Notes: generated by a model from the letters alone, not told the origin. A stretch of DNA of 39,355 bases from an uncultured Bacteroidia bacterium (GCA_902794155.1 CADBGN010000013.1:1-39355), one strand, 5' to 3'. Numbered from the stretch's first letter, positions 1 through 7,590 are shown. Numbers and translations: made by a program.

Positions 1-60
1 TTCATTTTGTGTTTAATATGTTATCCAATTCTATAAGACACTACCCTATTTTAGGGCGTG

Positions 61-68
61 CAAAAGTA
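61..68 (-). promoter_or_regulatory. -7 promoter box, leftward
   Basis: TACTTTTG on the minus strand matches the Bacteroidota -7 box TAnnTTTG. It reads toward the left edge, where a minus-strand ATG lies at positions 3-5 (only five bases of that gene are inside the window, so it cannot be identified). The roughly 55-base leader contains a small hairpin, CCCTA/TAGGG, at about 44-56. Confidence 0.55.
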
Positions 69-178
69 CAACTTTCTTCTTTACGCTCCAACTTTTTTTG
101 TGCATTAATTCATGTTCGCCCATAAATCAATGCGTTAGCGCGTTCAGAAGACAGATTTTGGATGATTGAACGAGGCGG

Positions 179-186
179 CAAAAGTA
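179..186 (-). promoter_or_regulatory. Second possible leftward -7 box
   Basis: TACTTTTG on the minus strand, 118 bases upstream of the identical box at 61-68. It may be a distal promoter for the gene that leaves the left edge. I see no convincing open frame in 1-337; the stretch holds these two boxes and the repeat at 231-301. Confidence 0.4.
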
Positions 187-230
187 CTACTTTTTTGGTT
201 ACTGGCAATAGATTAATTGTATTTTTTGTC

Positions 231-301
231 GCGGGACTCGGGATTGCGAGACTCGGGAGCAACAAAAATGTCATTCGTCTCGCGCATCGAAGTCTCGCGT
301 C
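231..301. repeat. GCGGGACT-type inverted repeat, copy 1
   Basis: The stretch begins GCGGGACT, contains GCGAGAC at 246-252 and two copies of its complement GTCTCGC at 277-283 and 292-298, so it can fold into a hairpin. A related sequence lies at 36621-36675. It sits directly upstream of the gldA promoter. Confidence 0.6.
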
Positions 302-315
302 TTTTTGTTTTTTCC

Positions 316-323
316 TATCTTTG
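316..323 (+). promoter_or_regulatory. -7 promoter box of gldA
   Basis: TATCTTTG matches TAnnTTTG exactly and lies 21 bases before the ATG at 344. It rules out the in-frame TTG at 305, which would lie upstream of the transcription start. No clear -33 TTTG was found. Confidence 0.75.
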
Positions 324-343
324 CAGCCTCAAAACCAATGCAA

Positions 344-1252
344 ATGTCCATCGAAATCAACCATATCACCAAACAATACGGTGAACAACTCGCCCTCAAT
401 GACGTGACGCTCTCTATTAATAAAGGTATTGTCGGACTTCTCGGCCCCAACGGCGCGGGCAAGTCGACGCTGATGAAAATCATCACCTGCTTTATCCCGC
501 CCACCTCAGGCACAGTGAGCGTCGAAGGACACGACGTCATGGACGACCCGATGGCCGTCAAGCGTATCGTAGGTTATTTGCCAGAACACAACCCATTGTA
601 TCTTGACATGTATGTGCGCGAATACCTTGAATTCGTGGCTGGTGTGCACCAACTGAAAGGCGAAGCCGCCCACAAGCGCATTGAGGCAATGATTGACGAG
701 ACAGGACTCGACCTTGAGGCACACAAGAAAATCGGGGCTTTATCGAAGGGCTACCGTCAACGTGTCGGCCTTGCACAAGCCATGATACACGACCCGCAGG
801 TGCTCATCCTCGACGAGCCCACCTCTGGCCTCGACCCCAACCAGCTCATCGACATCCGCAACCTCATCTCCAACCTCGGCAAAGAGAAGACCGTGCTGCT
901 CAGCACACACATCATGCAGGAAGTGGAAGCCATCTGTGAACGCGCCATTATTATTAATAAAGGTGTGGTGGTGGCCGACGACAAGATTGAGAACCTAAAG
1001 CAGGACAACGCCACAAGCAATGTGGTCATCGTGGAGTTTGAGAGCGAAGTTAGCGAAGACTTGCTCCAAAGCATCCCACAAGTGGGGCGCGTACAGCACG
1101 TGAAGGACAACCACTGGATCCTCGAACCCCAGGGCGACACCGACATCCGTGCCAATCTGATGCGGTGGTCTGTGGATCGCGGCCTCATCATCAAGACCTT
1201 GCAGAAAGAGGATCTGAGTATTGAGGAGGCTTTCCAGAAGCTAACAAAATAA
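344..1252 (+). CDS. gldA: GldA-type ABC transporter ATP-binding protein
   Basis: The cytoplasmic ATPase subunit of an ABC-2 type exporter, resembling GldA, which in gliding Bacteroidota works with the membrane proteins GldF and GldG. Walker A (GPNGAGKST) lies near residue 40, with a Q-loop region, a signature-like LSKGYRQRVGLA and Walker B LILDEPTSGLD, followed by the H-loop histidine in LLSTHIM. About 90 C-terminal residues beyond the ATPase core are usual in this family. The start at 344 (MSIEI) is chosen because the -7 box ends at 323; an ATG two codons earlier (338) is possible. No gldF or gldG lies nearby, so the partner permease must be encoded elsewhere. Many non-gliding Bacteroidales keep gldA, so gliding should not be inferred. 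Confidence 0.85.
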   Translation: MSIEINHITKQYGEQLALNDVTLSINKGIVGLLGPNGAGKSTLMKIITCFIPPTSGTVSVEGHDVMDDPMAVKRIVGYLPEHNPLYLDMYVREYLEFVAGVHQLKGEAAHKRIEAMIDETGLDLEAHKKIGALSKGYRQRVGLAQAMIHDPQVLILDEPTSGLDPNQLIDIRNLISNLGKEKTVLLSTHIMQEVEAICERAIIINKGVVVADDKIENLKQDNATSNVVIVEFESEVSEDLLQSIPQVGRVQHVKDNHWILEPQGDTDIRANLMRWSVDRGLIIKTLQKEDLSIEEAFQKLTK

Positions 1253-1290
1253 ATTTGAGCGCGATGCTATCGCGCTCAAATTTATTTTGT
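1244..1290 (+). terminator. Perfect 22-bp hairpin after gldA
   Basis: Two perfectly complementary 22-base arms (1244-1265 and 1269-1290) enclose a three-base loop (GCT). The left arm includes the last two codons and the stop of gldA; the right arm ends on the first T of the metK -7 box. GC-rich inner stem and AT-rich outer stem followed by T-rich sequence fit an intrinsic terminator. Confidence 0.75.
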
Positions 1291-1297
1291 ACTTTTG
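1290..1297 (+). promoter_or_regulatory. -7 promoter box of metK
   Basis: TACTTTTG matches TAnnTTTG. It lies 134 bases before the metK ATG, giving a leader long enough for the riboswitch at 1308-1356. It overlaps the last base of the gldA terminator hairpin. Confidence 0.75.
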
Positions 1298-1307
1298 CAC
1301 CCGCAAA

Positions 1308-1356
1308 CGTGGAAAGATTTGATTTGATTGCAACCACAAGAAAAAATGCTAAACCA
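1308..1356 (+). ncRNA. SAM-II riboswitch in the metK leader
   Basis: The layout matches the SAM-II (SAM-alpha) riboswitch class, which binds S-adenosylmethionine and represses methionine/SAM genes. A short P1 stem, GTGG (1309-1312) with CCAC (1334-1337), encloses an AT-rich loop ending in the conserved ATTGCAA. After P1 come A-rich bases and the conserved TGCTAAA (1347-1353), which form the pseudoknot with the loop; ATTT (1317-1320) can pair with AAAT (1344-1347). Its position between a promoter and metK is the expected one. It begins about 75 bases before the start codon, so control may act at translation or through an unseen downstream structure. The class was recognised from memory of its consensus, not by a covariance search. 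Confidence 0.85.
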
Positions 1357-1430
1357 ATGCTTTTTCCTTCCCTTTCAGTCAACAACTTCCCACACAAATT
1401 CATTATTAACTAACTAATAAACAATTTGTT

Positions 1431-2738
1431 ATGGGTTATTATTTCACTTCAGAATCCGTCTCAGAAGGCCATCCCGACAAGGTATGTGACCAGATTTCGG
1501 ATGCCGTATTGGACGAGATTCTCCGTTTTGATCCCACCTCAAAGGTGGCTTGCGAAACCTTAGTCACTACCGGTTTGGTCGTCGTTGCCGGCGAAATCCG
1601 CACCAACGCCTACGTCGAGATCCAAGACGTGGCTCGCCGCGTCATCGACCGCATCGGCTACAACAAGTCGGAATACCAGTTCGACGCACAATCGTGCGGC
1701 GTCTTGTCGGCCCTGCACGGACAGTCGAACGACATTTTCATGGGCGTGGGACGCGAAAAACCAGAAAACCAGGGTGCCGGCGACCAAGGCATGATGTTCG
1801 GCTTCGCCTGCAAGGAGACCGAGAACTACATGCCACTCACCATCGACCTCGCCCACATGTTGCTCTTGGAGTTGGCCAAAATCCGCCGCGAAGGCAAGAA
1901 GATGACCTACCTCCGTCCCGACGCTAAGTCGCAGGTGACGGTGGAATACGGCGAAGGCTGGAATCCCCTCCGCATCGACACCATAGTCATCAGTACGCAG
2001 CACGACGACTTCATCAAACCCGCCGACAACAGCAAGAAAGCCCAGCACGAGGCCGATGTGCGCATGGTCGAAAAAATAGAGGCCGACGTTCGCGACATCC
2101 TCATCCCAAGGGTGAAGAAGCAACTGCCTGCCCGCGTGAAAAAACTCTTTGGCGACGACATGAAGCTCTACGTGAACCCGACGGGCAAGTTCGTCATCGG
2201 CGGACCTCACGGCGACACAGGCGTGACGGGTCGTAAGATCATCGTCGACACCTACGGTGGTCGCGGTGCCCATGGTGGCGGTGCCTTCTCGGGCAAGGAC
2301 AGCTCGAAGGTGGACCGTTCGGCCGCATATGCAGCACGCCACATCGCCAAGAACCTCGTTGCCGCTGGCGTCTGCGACCAAGCCTTGGTACAGATTGCCT
2401 ACGCCATCGGCAAGGCCGAGCCTGTGGGATTCTACATCAACACCGACGGCACCTCACATGTCAAAATGAGCGACGCCGAGATTGCCCTCAAGGTGAAGGA
2501 ACTCGTCGACCTGAGACCCTACTTTATCGTAAAACGCTTCGGTCTCACCAACCCCATCTTCGAGGAGACGGCTTCTTATGGCCACTTCGGCCGTCAACCT
2601 GTGGTCAAACCCGTCGAGGTGTTCTATAAGGATAAAACCACCTATGTCAAAGAAGGCAAGACATACAAAGACGTGGAGTTCTTCGGTTGGGAGAAACTCG
2701 ACCTTGTGGACAAGTTGAAGAAAGCGTTCAAGTGCTAA
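1431..2738 (+). CDS. metK: S-adenosylmethionine synthase
   Basis: Makes S-adenosylmethionine from methionine and ATP in the cytoplasm, acting as a tetramer. The family motifs are clear: SEGHPDK near residues 11-17, the GAGDQG hexapeptide near 115, [11 protein letters not shown], and the glycine-rich [10 protein letters not shown]-loop-like motif. At 435 residues it is slightly longer than the proteobacterial enzyme (about 384), which is usual for Bacteroidota MetK; the extra residues include the lysine-rich C-terminus. It is transcribed alone from the -7 box at 1290 through a SAM-II riboswitch, so its product should repress its own synthesis. A terminator follows directly. Confidence 0.97.
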   Translation: MGYYFTSESVSEGHPDKVCDQISDAVLDEILRFDPTSKVACETLVTTGLVVVAGEIRTNAYVEIQDVARRVIDRIGYNKSEYQFDAQSCGVLSALHGQSNDIFMGVGREKPENQGAGDQGMMFGFACKETENYMPLTIDLAHMLLLELAKIRREGKKMTYLRPDAKSQVTVEYGEGWNPLRIDTIVISTQHDDFIKPADNSKKAQHEADVRMVEKIEADVRDILIPRVKKQLPARVKKLFGDDMKLYVNPTGKFVIGGPHGDTGVTGRKIIVDTYGGRGAHGGGAFSGKDSSKVDRSAAYAARHIAKNLVAAGVCDQALVQIAYAIGKAEPVGFYINTDGTSHVKMSDAEIALKVKELVDLRPYFIVKRFGLTNPIFEETASYGHFGRQPVVKPVEVFYKDKTTYVKEGKTYKDVEFFGWEKLDLVDKLKKAFKC

Positions 2739-2752
2739 TAGCTGTGAAAACG

Positions 2753-2790
2753 AAAAAGCCTGTTGGAAGATCATCCCATCAGGCTTTTTT
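2753..2790. terminator. Bidirectional terminator, metK / TPR lipoprotein
   Basis: AAAAAGCCTG (2753-2762) pairs with CAGGCTTTTT (2780-2789); T-runs follow in both directions. It ends metK from the left and the ruvX-def-lipoprotein operon from the right. Confidence 0.85.
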
Positions 2791-2813
2791 GTTTTCAGAT
2801 CAAGAGTGATCTC

Positions 2814-3344
2814 TTATTCTTCCTCATACTGAGACATCATAAAATGATTCATGATCTGGTCTGGCGTCCAGCCAAGAAACTCAATGGATTTCTGGGCATC
2901 GTCGACGAGCTTGCTGTCTGGATAATCATCGATCAACCTTTGATAGACGATATGAGCTTTTGCCGTGTCGTTGAGTTGACCATCATAGATGTAGTTCCCC
3001 ATAAGGAACAAGCTCACTGGAGCCCAATGAGATTGGGGATACTGTTTGAGTAGTTGATCACAGAGCATTTCACTCTTTTGGACATCCTTCATCATCACGT
3101 TGATCTCCAATGCGTGGTACAACCATTCGTCAGCCAAGCTGTCTTTCGGGTTCTGTTCGACAAACAAGCAGTATTTATCCGCCACCTCTGGAGCGACTGC
3201 TTCGTTCAGCGACTGGTCAGCATTGAACAAAGACTTTTCGGCCTCCTTCAAATCATAGTATGTCAGTTTCTTTTTCGTTTCGCCACAAGCAAACAGGCCA
3301 AATGCCAACAGGGCGAAAACCATTAATTTCAACGTCTTTTCCAT
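2814..3344 (-). CDS. Small TPR-like lipoprotein
   Basis: A 176-residue exported protein with a signal peptide ending in the lipobox FGLFAC (lipidated Cys20). The mature part is helical and has two or three tetratricopeptide-like segments (for example a helix pair around residues 50-75 and LNDTAKAHIVYQRLIDDYPDSKLVDDAQ near 128-155). The YPDSKLVDDA pattern is typical of BamD/YbgF-type TPR proteins, but the protein is too short to be BamD, so the role is unknown beyond a likely envelope scaffold. It is the last gene of the ruvX-def operon, 19 bases after def. Confidence 0.75.
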   Translation of the reverse strand: MEKTLKLMVFALLAFGLFACGETKKKLTYYDLKEAEKSLFNADQSLNEAVAPEVADKYCLFVEQNPKDSLADEWLYHALEINVMMKDVQKSEMLCDQLLKQYPQSHWAPVSLFLMGNYIYDGQLNDTAKAHIVYQRLIDDYPDSKLVDDAQKSIEFLGWTPDQIMNHFMMSQYEEE

Positions 3345-3363
3345 TTTATTCTGTTATTTTATA

Positions 3364-3933
3364 TTATCTATGTTTCTTTTTATGAGGGAAAATCATGCGA
3401 TAGTCCACATCGCACTTGCCTTCTGAAATGGCGCGCAGCTTGCTTTGCAGCAAGGTCTTGCGTAAAGGAGCGATGCGATCGACGTGGACATGACCTTCCA
3501 AATGGTCGTACTCATGTTGAATGATGCGGGCTCGGATGCCTTCAAACACGTCCTCGTGTTCCTGGAAATTCTCGTCGACGTACTTAATGCGGATCTTTTC
3601 GGGACGCATCACCTCTTCGTAGATGTTGGGCAGGCTAAGGCATCCTTCCTTGAAGGGCACCATCTCGCCAAAGGTCTCAAGAAGTTGGGCGTTGATGAAT
3701 ACTTGCTTGAAGCCCTTGCCATCCGGATAATCGGGATAGAAGGGGTTGCCGTCGACGATGAACAGGCGGATGGACTTGTTGACTTGGGGCGCGGCCAAGC
3801 CGACGCCTTCGGAATGGGCCAGCGTCTCCCACATGTCGTTCAATAGGGTCTCCAGTTCGGGATACTCGGGCGTGATGGGCTGGGCGATGGCCTTTAGGGT
3901 GGGATGACCGTATGCTACAATAGGTAAAATCAT
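3364..3933 (-). CDS. def: Peptide deformylase
   Basis: Removes the formyl group from the N-terminal methionine of new proteins. All three metal-site motifs are present: GVGLAAPQ (residues 43-50), EGCLS (96-100, metal ligand Cys98) and HEYDH (140-144, ligands His140 and His144, catalytic Glu141). The length of 189 residues is normal. The start at 3933 (MILPIVAYG) is chosen because deformylases begin at this point; the open frame extends upstream only as the shadow of ruvX and the palindrome at 3951-3978. It follows ruvX by four bases, so the two are almost certainly cotranscribed. Confidence 0.96.
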   Translation of the reverse strand: MILPIVAYGHPTLKAIAQPITPEYPELETLLNDMWETLAHSEGVGLAAPQVNKSIRLFIVDGNPFYPDYPDGKGFKQVFINAQLLETFGEMVPFKEGCLSLPNIYEEVMRPEKIRIKYVDENFQEHEDVFEGIRARIIQHEYDHLEGHVHVDRIAPLRKTLLQSKLRAISEGKCDVDYRMIFPHKKKHR

Positions 3934-3937
3934 TGTT

Positions 3938-4390
3938 TTATTGATTGTTGGTAGAGACGCGATTGATCGCGTCTCTACAGGATTTTGATTCCATAAAGGA
4001 TTGCAGGATGATGGTGGCGGCGATGGTGTCGACGAGTTCCTTGTCCTGACGGCGTGATTTGCTGAGGCCTGCGTCAATCATGGTCTGGTGCGCCATCACC
4101 GAGGTGAAACGCTCATCGTAGCGCACGATCTTCATGTCGGGCAGGAGCTTCTTCAAGCGATTGACAATAGGCTCGATGTATTTTGAGCAGTCGGAAGGGT
4201 TGTTCTTCATGTCCTTGGGCTCGCCGATGACGATTTGTTCCACCTCCTCCGTCTTCAGGTAATTCAGCACGAAGTCGACGAGCTTATGCGACTCAACCGT
4301 CGTCAGCCCATTTGCGATGATCTGCAAAGGGTCGGTGACGGCGATGCCGCTACGCTTGCGTCCAAGGTCGATTGCCATTATCCTTGCCAT
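3938..4390 (-). CDS. ruvX: RuvX/YqgF family nuclease (putative Holliday junction resolvase)
   Basis: An RNase H-fold protein involved in pre-16S rRNA processing and/or Holliday junction resolution. Visible motifs are IMAIDLGRKRSGIAVTD (residues 4-20, catalytic Asp8), VIGEPKD and YDERFTS. The start at 4390 lies 19 bases after the -7 box at 4409-4416. The last ten or so codons (CRDAINRVST before NNQ) are encoded by the 28-bp palindrome at 3951-3978, so the natural C-terminus appears to have been replaced or extended by a repeat insertion; at 150 residues it is about ten longer than usual. It heads the ruvX-def-lipoprotein operon. Confidence 0.92.
   Translation of the reverse strand: MARIMAIDLGRKRSGIAVTDPLQIIANGLTTVESHKLVDFVLNYLKTEEVEQIVIGEPKDMKNNPSDCSKYIEPIVNRLKKLLPDMKIVRYDERFTSVMAHQTMIDAGLSKSRRQDKELVDTIAATIILQSFMESKSCRDAINRVSTNNQ
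3951..3978. repeat. 28-bp palindrome, GTAGAGACG family, copy 1
   Basis: Perfect 13-base arms (GTAGAGACGCGAT and its complement) around a TG centre. It overlaps the 3' end of ruvX and lies between ruvX and def. A second copy with the same outer arms, the same length and a different inner stem lies at 24154-24181. Confidence 0.85.
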
Positions 4391-4408
4391 GTCCTTCAAT
4401 TTGAGGTG

Positions 4409-4416
4409 CAAAAGTA
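4409..4416 (-). promoter_or_regulatory. -7 promoter box of ruvX-def operon
   Basis: TACTTTTG on the minus strand, 19 bases upstream of the ruvX start, implying a very short leader. Confidence 0.75.
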
Positions 4417-4446
4417 CACATTTTTCCGCAAATCGGGGGAACCAAC

Positions 4447-4475
4447 AAAAAAAGAGGCTCTTTCAAACCTCTTTT
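4447..4475 (-). terminator. Terminator of tRNA-His
   Basis: On the minus strand AAAAGAGG and CCTCTTTT (4475-4468 and 4457-4450) pair around a ten-base loop and are followed by a run of T, seven bases after the tRNA 3' end. Confidence 0.8.
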
Positions 4476-4481
4476 GCTATG

Positions 4482-4556
4482 GGTGGGAGATGGGATTCGA
4501 ACCCACGACCCTCGGAACCACAATCCGGTACTCTAACCAGCTGAGCTACACCCACC
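4482..4556 (-). tRNA. tRNA-His (anticodon GTG)
   Basis: A full cloverleaf is seen on the minus strand: G(-1) opposite C73, the hallmark of tRNA-His; D arm GCTC...GAGT; anticodon GTG at 4519-4521; T arm GTGGG-TTCGAAT-CCCAT. CCA is not encoded. Two stem positions do not pair as written, T6 with T67 in the acceptor stem and C27 with A43 in the anticodon stem. It has its own promoter and terminator. Confidence 0.95.
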
Positions 4557-4584
4557 ATCTGTTCCGCATTCGCGAAATCGGCTG

Positions 4585-4592
4585 CAAAAATA
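4585..4592 (-). promoter_or_regulatory. -7 promoter box of tRNA-His
   Basis: TATTTTTG on the minus strand, 29 bases upstream of the mature tRNA 5' end. Confidence 0.7.
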
Positions 4593-4675
4593 CTACTTTT
4601 TTCTGAAACGATCATCTAAATTCGTCAAAAATTTCATTTTTTTCATTTTTAGCTCAAAATCAGGGGCGAATTCCG

Positions 4676-4683
4676 TATTTTTG
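4676..4683 (+). promoter_or_regulatory. -7 promoter box of the dppC-like gene
   Basis: TATTTTTG matches TAnnTTTG and lies 22 bases before the ATG at 4706. Confidence 0.75.
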
Positions 4684-4705
4684 ACGGCTCAAAACCAGAC
4701 GCATC

Positions 4706-5881
4706 ATGGACAGCAAGCCCACACAAAACCAATCGCCCAAGGCATTGGCATGGAAACGGTTCCGCAGCAACAAGCTCGGAATGGTCTCCCTCGGATTCGT
4801 TATCCTTTGGGCTTTGCTGGCCATTTTTGCCTACCTCATCATCCCTGACAAGACCCCAAACGCCAACCGGCAAATCCTTGAAATCAGCACCAAGAAACCC
4901 GGCTTCGAAGTCGACATGCTAATGGTGCCCAAGGAGACGCCATCGGCCAAGACATCCTTCCTCGACTTCCTGCTCAACGGTCGACCCGATGATTGCATTT
5001 ACTTGCCTTTTGACAGCCTTCATATTAATAAAGAAACGACGACGGTTTATCTCTATCAGGCGGAAGGAGCATCGAGTGTTAGGACCGAGATTGTTGATAA
5101 TACAGAGTTTTTTGCCAATAATAACGGCCCTTTGACGGACTCAGGGACCTTGGTTTTTACAACTAATGAAGATGCGGACAGCTATATCAGAAGCCACTGC
5201 GTGAAACACCGCAAGTTTTTGCTCGGCACCGACCAATTTGGGCGCGACTTCCTCAGCCGTTTGGTACTGGGCAGCCGCATCAGCCTCACAGTGGGTTTCA
5301 TCGCGGTGCTCCTCAGCTTGATGATCGGCATCGTGATAGGTAGCTTGGGCGGCTTCTTCCGTGGCAAGGTCGACGATGCGGTGGTGTGGTTCATCAACGT
5401 GGTGTGGTCCATCCCTACCTTACTCTTGGTCATTGCCATCACCTTCGCCTTAGGTAAGGGCATCGCTCAAGTGTTCATCGCTGTGGGTCTGACCATGTGG
5501 GTAGAAGTGGCACGTATTGTGCGCGGACAGATCCTCTCCATACGTGAGACCACCTTCGTCGAGGCTGGCCGCGCCTTGGGATTCAAGGACTTGCGCATCA
5601 TCTTCCGGCACATCCTACCCAACATCCTCAACCCCATCATCGTAGTGTCGGCAGCCAACTTCGCATCGGCCATCCTACTTGAGGCGGGCTTGAGCTTCCT
5701 GGGTATCGGTGTGCAGCCTCCAATGCCTTCGTGGGGTAGCATGATCAAGGAAAACTATGCCTTCATCATCCTCGACGCAGCCTATTTGGCCATCCTTCCG
5801 GGCATTGCCATCATGCTGCTGGTTCTGGCCTTTATGCTTATTGGCAATGCGTTACGCGAAGCGCTTGATGTGAAGAATTAA
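4706..5881 (+). CDS. Oligopeptide/dipeptide ABC transporter permease, DppC/OppC type
   Basis: An inner-membrane subunit of a peptide uptake ABC transporter. An OppC-type N-terminus carries the first membrane helix (residues about 25-47). The permease core starts at LLGTDQFGRDFLSRL (172-186), and the EAA motif, which docks on the ATPase, reads EAGRALGFKDLRIIFRHILPN. About five further membrane helices follow. At 391 residues it is some 90 longer than enterobacterial DppC because of an extended segment (about 48-170) between helix 1 and the core, expected in the periplasm. The partner permease DppB and a binding protein are not adjacent; a fused DppD-DppF ATPase lies at 17321-19069 and may belong to the same system. 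Confidence 0.9.
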   Translation: MDSKPTQNQSPKALAWKRFRSNKLGMVSLGFVILWALLAIFAYLIIPDKTPNANRQILEISTKKPGFEVDMLMVPKETPSAKTSFLDFLLNGRPDDCIYLPFDSLHINKETTTVYLYQAEGASSVRTEIVDNTEFFANNNGPLTDSGTLVFTTNEDADSYIRSHCVKHRKFLLGTDQFGRDFLSRLVLGSRISLTVGFIAVLLSLMIGIVIGSLGGFFRGKVDDAVVWFINVVWSIPTLLLVIAITFALGKGIAQVFIAVGLTMWVEVARIVRGQILSIRETTFVEAGRALGFKDLRIIFRHILPNILNPIIVVSAANFASAILLEAGLSFLGIGVQPPMPSWGSMIKENYAFIILDAAYLAILPGIAIMLLVLAFMLIGNALREALDVKN

Positions 5882-5950
5882 TGCTGAATGTGGAATGCTG
5901 AATGAGGAATGAGAAATGACATTCATAATTCAGCATTCATAATTCAGCAT
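5881..5950. repeat. Word-iterated inverted repeat (ATGCTGAAT type)
   Basis: Arms 5881-5911 and 5920-5950 pair over 31 bases with about five mismatches and an eight-base loop. Each arm is itself two and a bit copies of a 14-base unit, ATGCTGAAT plus five variable bases. It starts at the last base of the dppC stop codon and could serve as its terminator, since it is followed by a run of A rather than T it would be a poor one on the plus strand. Confidence 0.75.
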
Positions 5951-5964
5951 TAAAAAAAATGTTG

Positions 5965-5972
5965 TATCTTTG
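5965..5972 (+). promoter_or_regulatory. -7 promoter box of tRNA-Leu
   Basis: TATCTTTG matches TAnnTTTG and lies 25 bases before the mature tRNA 5' end at 5997. Confidence 0.75.
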
Positions 5973-5996
5973 CGCCCTCAAAAACGCATCTTACTT

Positions 5997-6078
5997 GCGG
6001 GTGTGGCGGAATTGGTAGACGCGCTAGACTTAGGATCTAGTTTCTCACGAAGTAAGGGTTCGAGTCCCTTCATCCGCA
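5997..6078 (+). tRNA. tRNA-Leu (anticodon TAG)
   Basis: Class II tRNA with a long variable arm. The acceptor stem GCGGGTG pairs with CATCCGC, discriminator A at 6078; the anticodon stem CTAGA/TCTAG frames the loop CTTAGGA with TAG at 6031-6033; the T loop is TTCGAGT. CCA is not encoded. The trigger factor gene begins 33 bases downstream with no terminator between, so part of the tig transcript may come from this promoter. Confidence 0.96.
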
Positions 6079-6110
6079 CAAGTTTAAGATAATCAATAGT
6101 ATAACAAGCA

Positions 6111-7469
6111 ATGAACATCACACAAAGCACAAAAGGAGACAACTTGGTCTCCATCAAAATCAATGTTGAAAAAGCCGACTACGAAGGAATGGTCGAAAAG
6201 ACGCTGAAGCAGATGCGCCAAAGAGCCAACGTGCCTGGTTTCCGTCCCGGCATGGTGCCCATGGGCATGATTAAGAAGATGTATGGCGCCAACGCCAAGA
6301 TGGAAGCACTGAACACGATCGTTTCCGACAGTCTCAACAAACATATCGTCGACAACAAGCTCGACCTCCTGGGTTACCCACTCAACGATACTGAACAGCA
6401 GCAGCCCACCGACCTTGAAAAGGATGATAACATCGACTTCTACTTCGAAGCTGCCTTGCGTCCCGAAATCAACGTCGACTACACCAACACCATGGTCGAC
6501 TTCTACCATATCGTCCCCACCGATGAAGAAGTGGACAAAGTCGTTGAAGACCTCCAACAGCGCAACCCCGACACAAGCCATCCCGAGACCGTGGGCGAGG
6601 ATGACCGCCTCGAGATCAAGATCCGCGAAGCCAAGAACGGCAAGGAAGTGGAAGGCGGTTACGAGAAAGACGGTGTCTTCTTCAACATGAGCCAAATCAA
6701 GAACAAGACCCAGCGCAAGAAATTCATCGACAAGGAAGTGGGTTCCGAATTCGTTGTCAACTTTGCCAAGGTGTTCGGTTCAGAAGAGGAAGCCGCCAAG
6801 GTTTTGGGCAACGACGCTCCTGTGGCCGGCGACTTCAACATCATCATTGACGATGCCATCCGCAACGAGAAGCCTGAACTCAACGAGGACTTCTTCAAGA
6901 AGATCTTCCCCGACAAGGAAATCAAGGACCTCGATGCCTTCAAGGCCGCTGTCAAAGCCGAGATGGAGAAGCAGCATGAGGCCGAGACCGACCCCATCCT
7001 CTTCAACAAGATGATTGATGAGCTGGTGGCCGCAGTGCATTTCGACCTGCCCGACGCTTTCATGAAACGCTGGATTGTGGAGAACAGTCAAGGCAAGATC
7101 ACCGCTGAGGATGTCGACAAGAACTACGAAAAAGACTACGTGAAGGGTCTGCGCTGGCAGCTCATCGAAGACAGCATCGTGAAGGCCAACCCCGAACTCA
7201 TCATCAACGACGAAGAGGTGAAGAACTTCGTGCTGAGACAAATCTTCCCCGGCATTGACTACGCCACCCTCGAAGACGACATGAAGGCCAACCTCGACAA
7301 GATTGCCGCCAACTACCTCAAGGACGAGCAGCAGGTGAACGGCATCAAGAACCAACTTGCCGACATCAAGATGACGCAGTTCTTGAAAGGCAAGATGAAC
7401 ATCAACTACGCCGAGACTACCGCCGCCGACTTCATGAAGAAACTGGAAGAGGAACGGAAAGCCAAGTAA
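6111..7469 (+). CDS. tig: Trigger factor
   Basis: Ribosome-bound chaperone that shields nascent chains at the exit tunnel. The ribosome-docking signature GFRPG lies at residues 43-47 within NVPGFRPGMVP. The middle (PPIase-like) region is degenerate, as usual in Bacteroidota, and the long charged helical C-terminal domain is typical. Length 452 is normal for the phylum. No -7 box is seen in the short gap after tRNA-Leu, so it may be transcribed together with the tRNA. clpP and clpX follow, the classic tig-clpP-clpX order, although a repeat-filled gap of 121 bases separates tig from clpP. Confidence 0.95.
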   Translation: MNITQSTKGDNLVSIKINVEKADYEGMVEKTLKQMRQRANVPGFRPGMVPMGMIKKMYGANAKMEALNTIVSDSLNKHIVDNKLDLLGYPLNDTEQQQPTDLEKDDNIDFYFEAALRPEINVDYTNTMVDFYHIVPTDEEVDKVVEDLQQRNPDTSHPETVGEDDRLEIKIREAKNGKEVEGGYEKDGVFFNMSQIKNKTQRKKFIDKEVGSEFVVNFAKVFGSEEEAAKVLGNDAPVAGDFNIIIDDAIRNEKPELNEDFFKKIFPDKEIKDLDAFKAAVKAEMEKQHEAETDPILFNKMIDELVAAVHFDLPDAFMKRWIVENSQGKITAEDVDKNYEKDYVKGLRWQLIEDSIVKANPELIINDEEVKNFVLRQIFPGIDYATLEDDMKANLDKIAANYLKDEQQVNGIKNQLADIKMTQFLKGKMNINYAETTAADFMKKLEEERKAK

Positions 7470-7470
7470 A

Positions 7471-7550
7471 CTATGGCTCATGACTATGGCCTATGGCTCA
7501 TTTCACTTTCGTCGAATTGTGCCATAGGCCATTTGCCATAAGCCATAGGC
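7471..7550. repeat. Word-iterated inverted repeat (CTATGGC type)
   Basis: The word CTATGGC and close variants are repeated three times in the left arm (7471-7501) and, as the complement GCCATAG, three times in the right arm (7521-7550). The arms pair imperfectly over about 28 bases. It lies between tig and clpP, where it could attenuate transcription or shape the mRNA. Confidence 0.75.
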
Positions 7551-7590
7551 AACTAAAAGAACTCTTTAACTCAAAAACTATTCTAACAAA

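Noticed and set aside
231-301. Possible terminator of a gene on the left
   Set aside because: No gene ends here; both visible promoter boxes point left, and a related sequence occurs inside a leader at 36621.
305-343. TTG start at 305 for gldA
   Set aside because: The TATCTTTG promoter box lies at 316-323, so a transcript starting after it cannot include codon 305.
1560-2381. A 273-codon minus-strand frame inside metK
   Set aside because: Antisense shadow of a highly conserved enzyme with GC-rich third positions; no promoter or domain.
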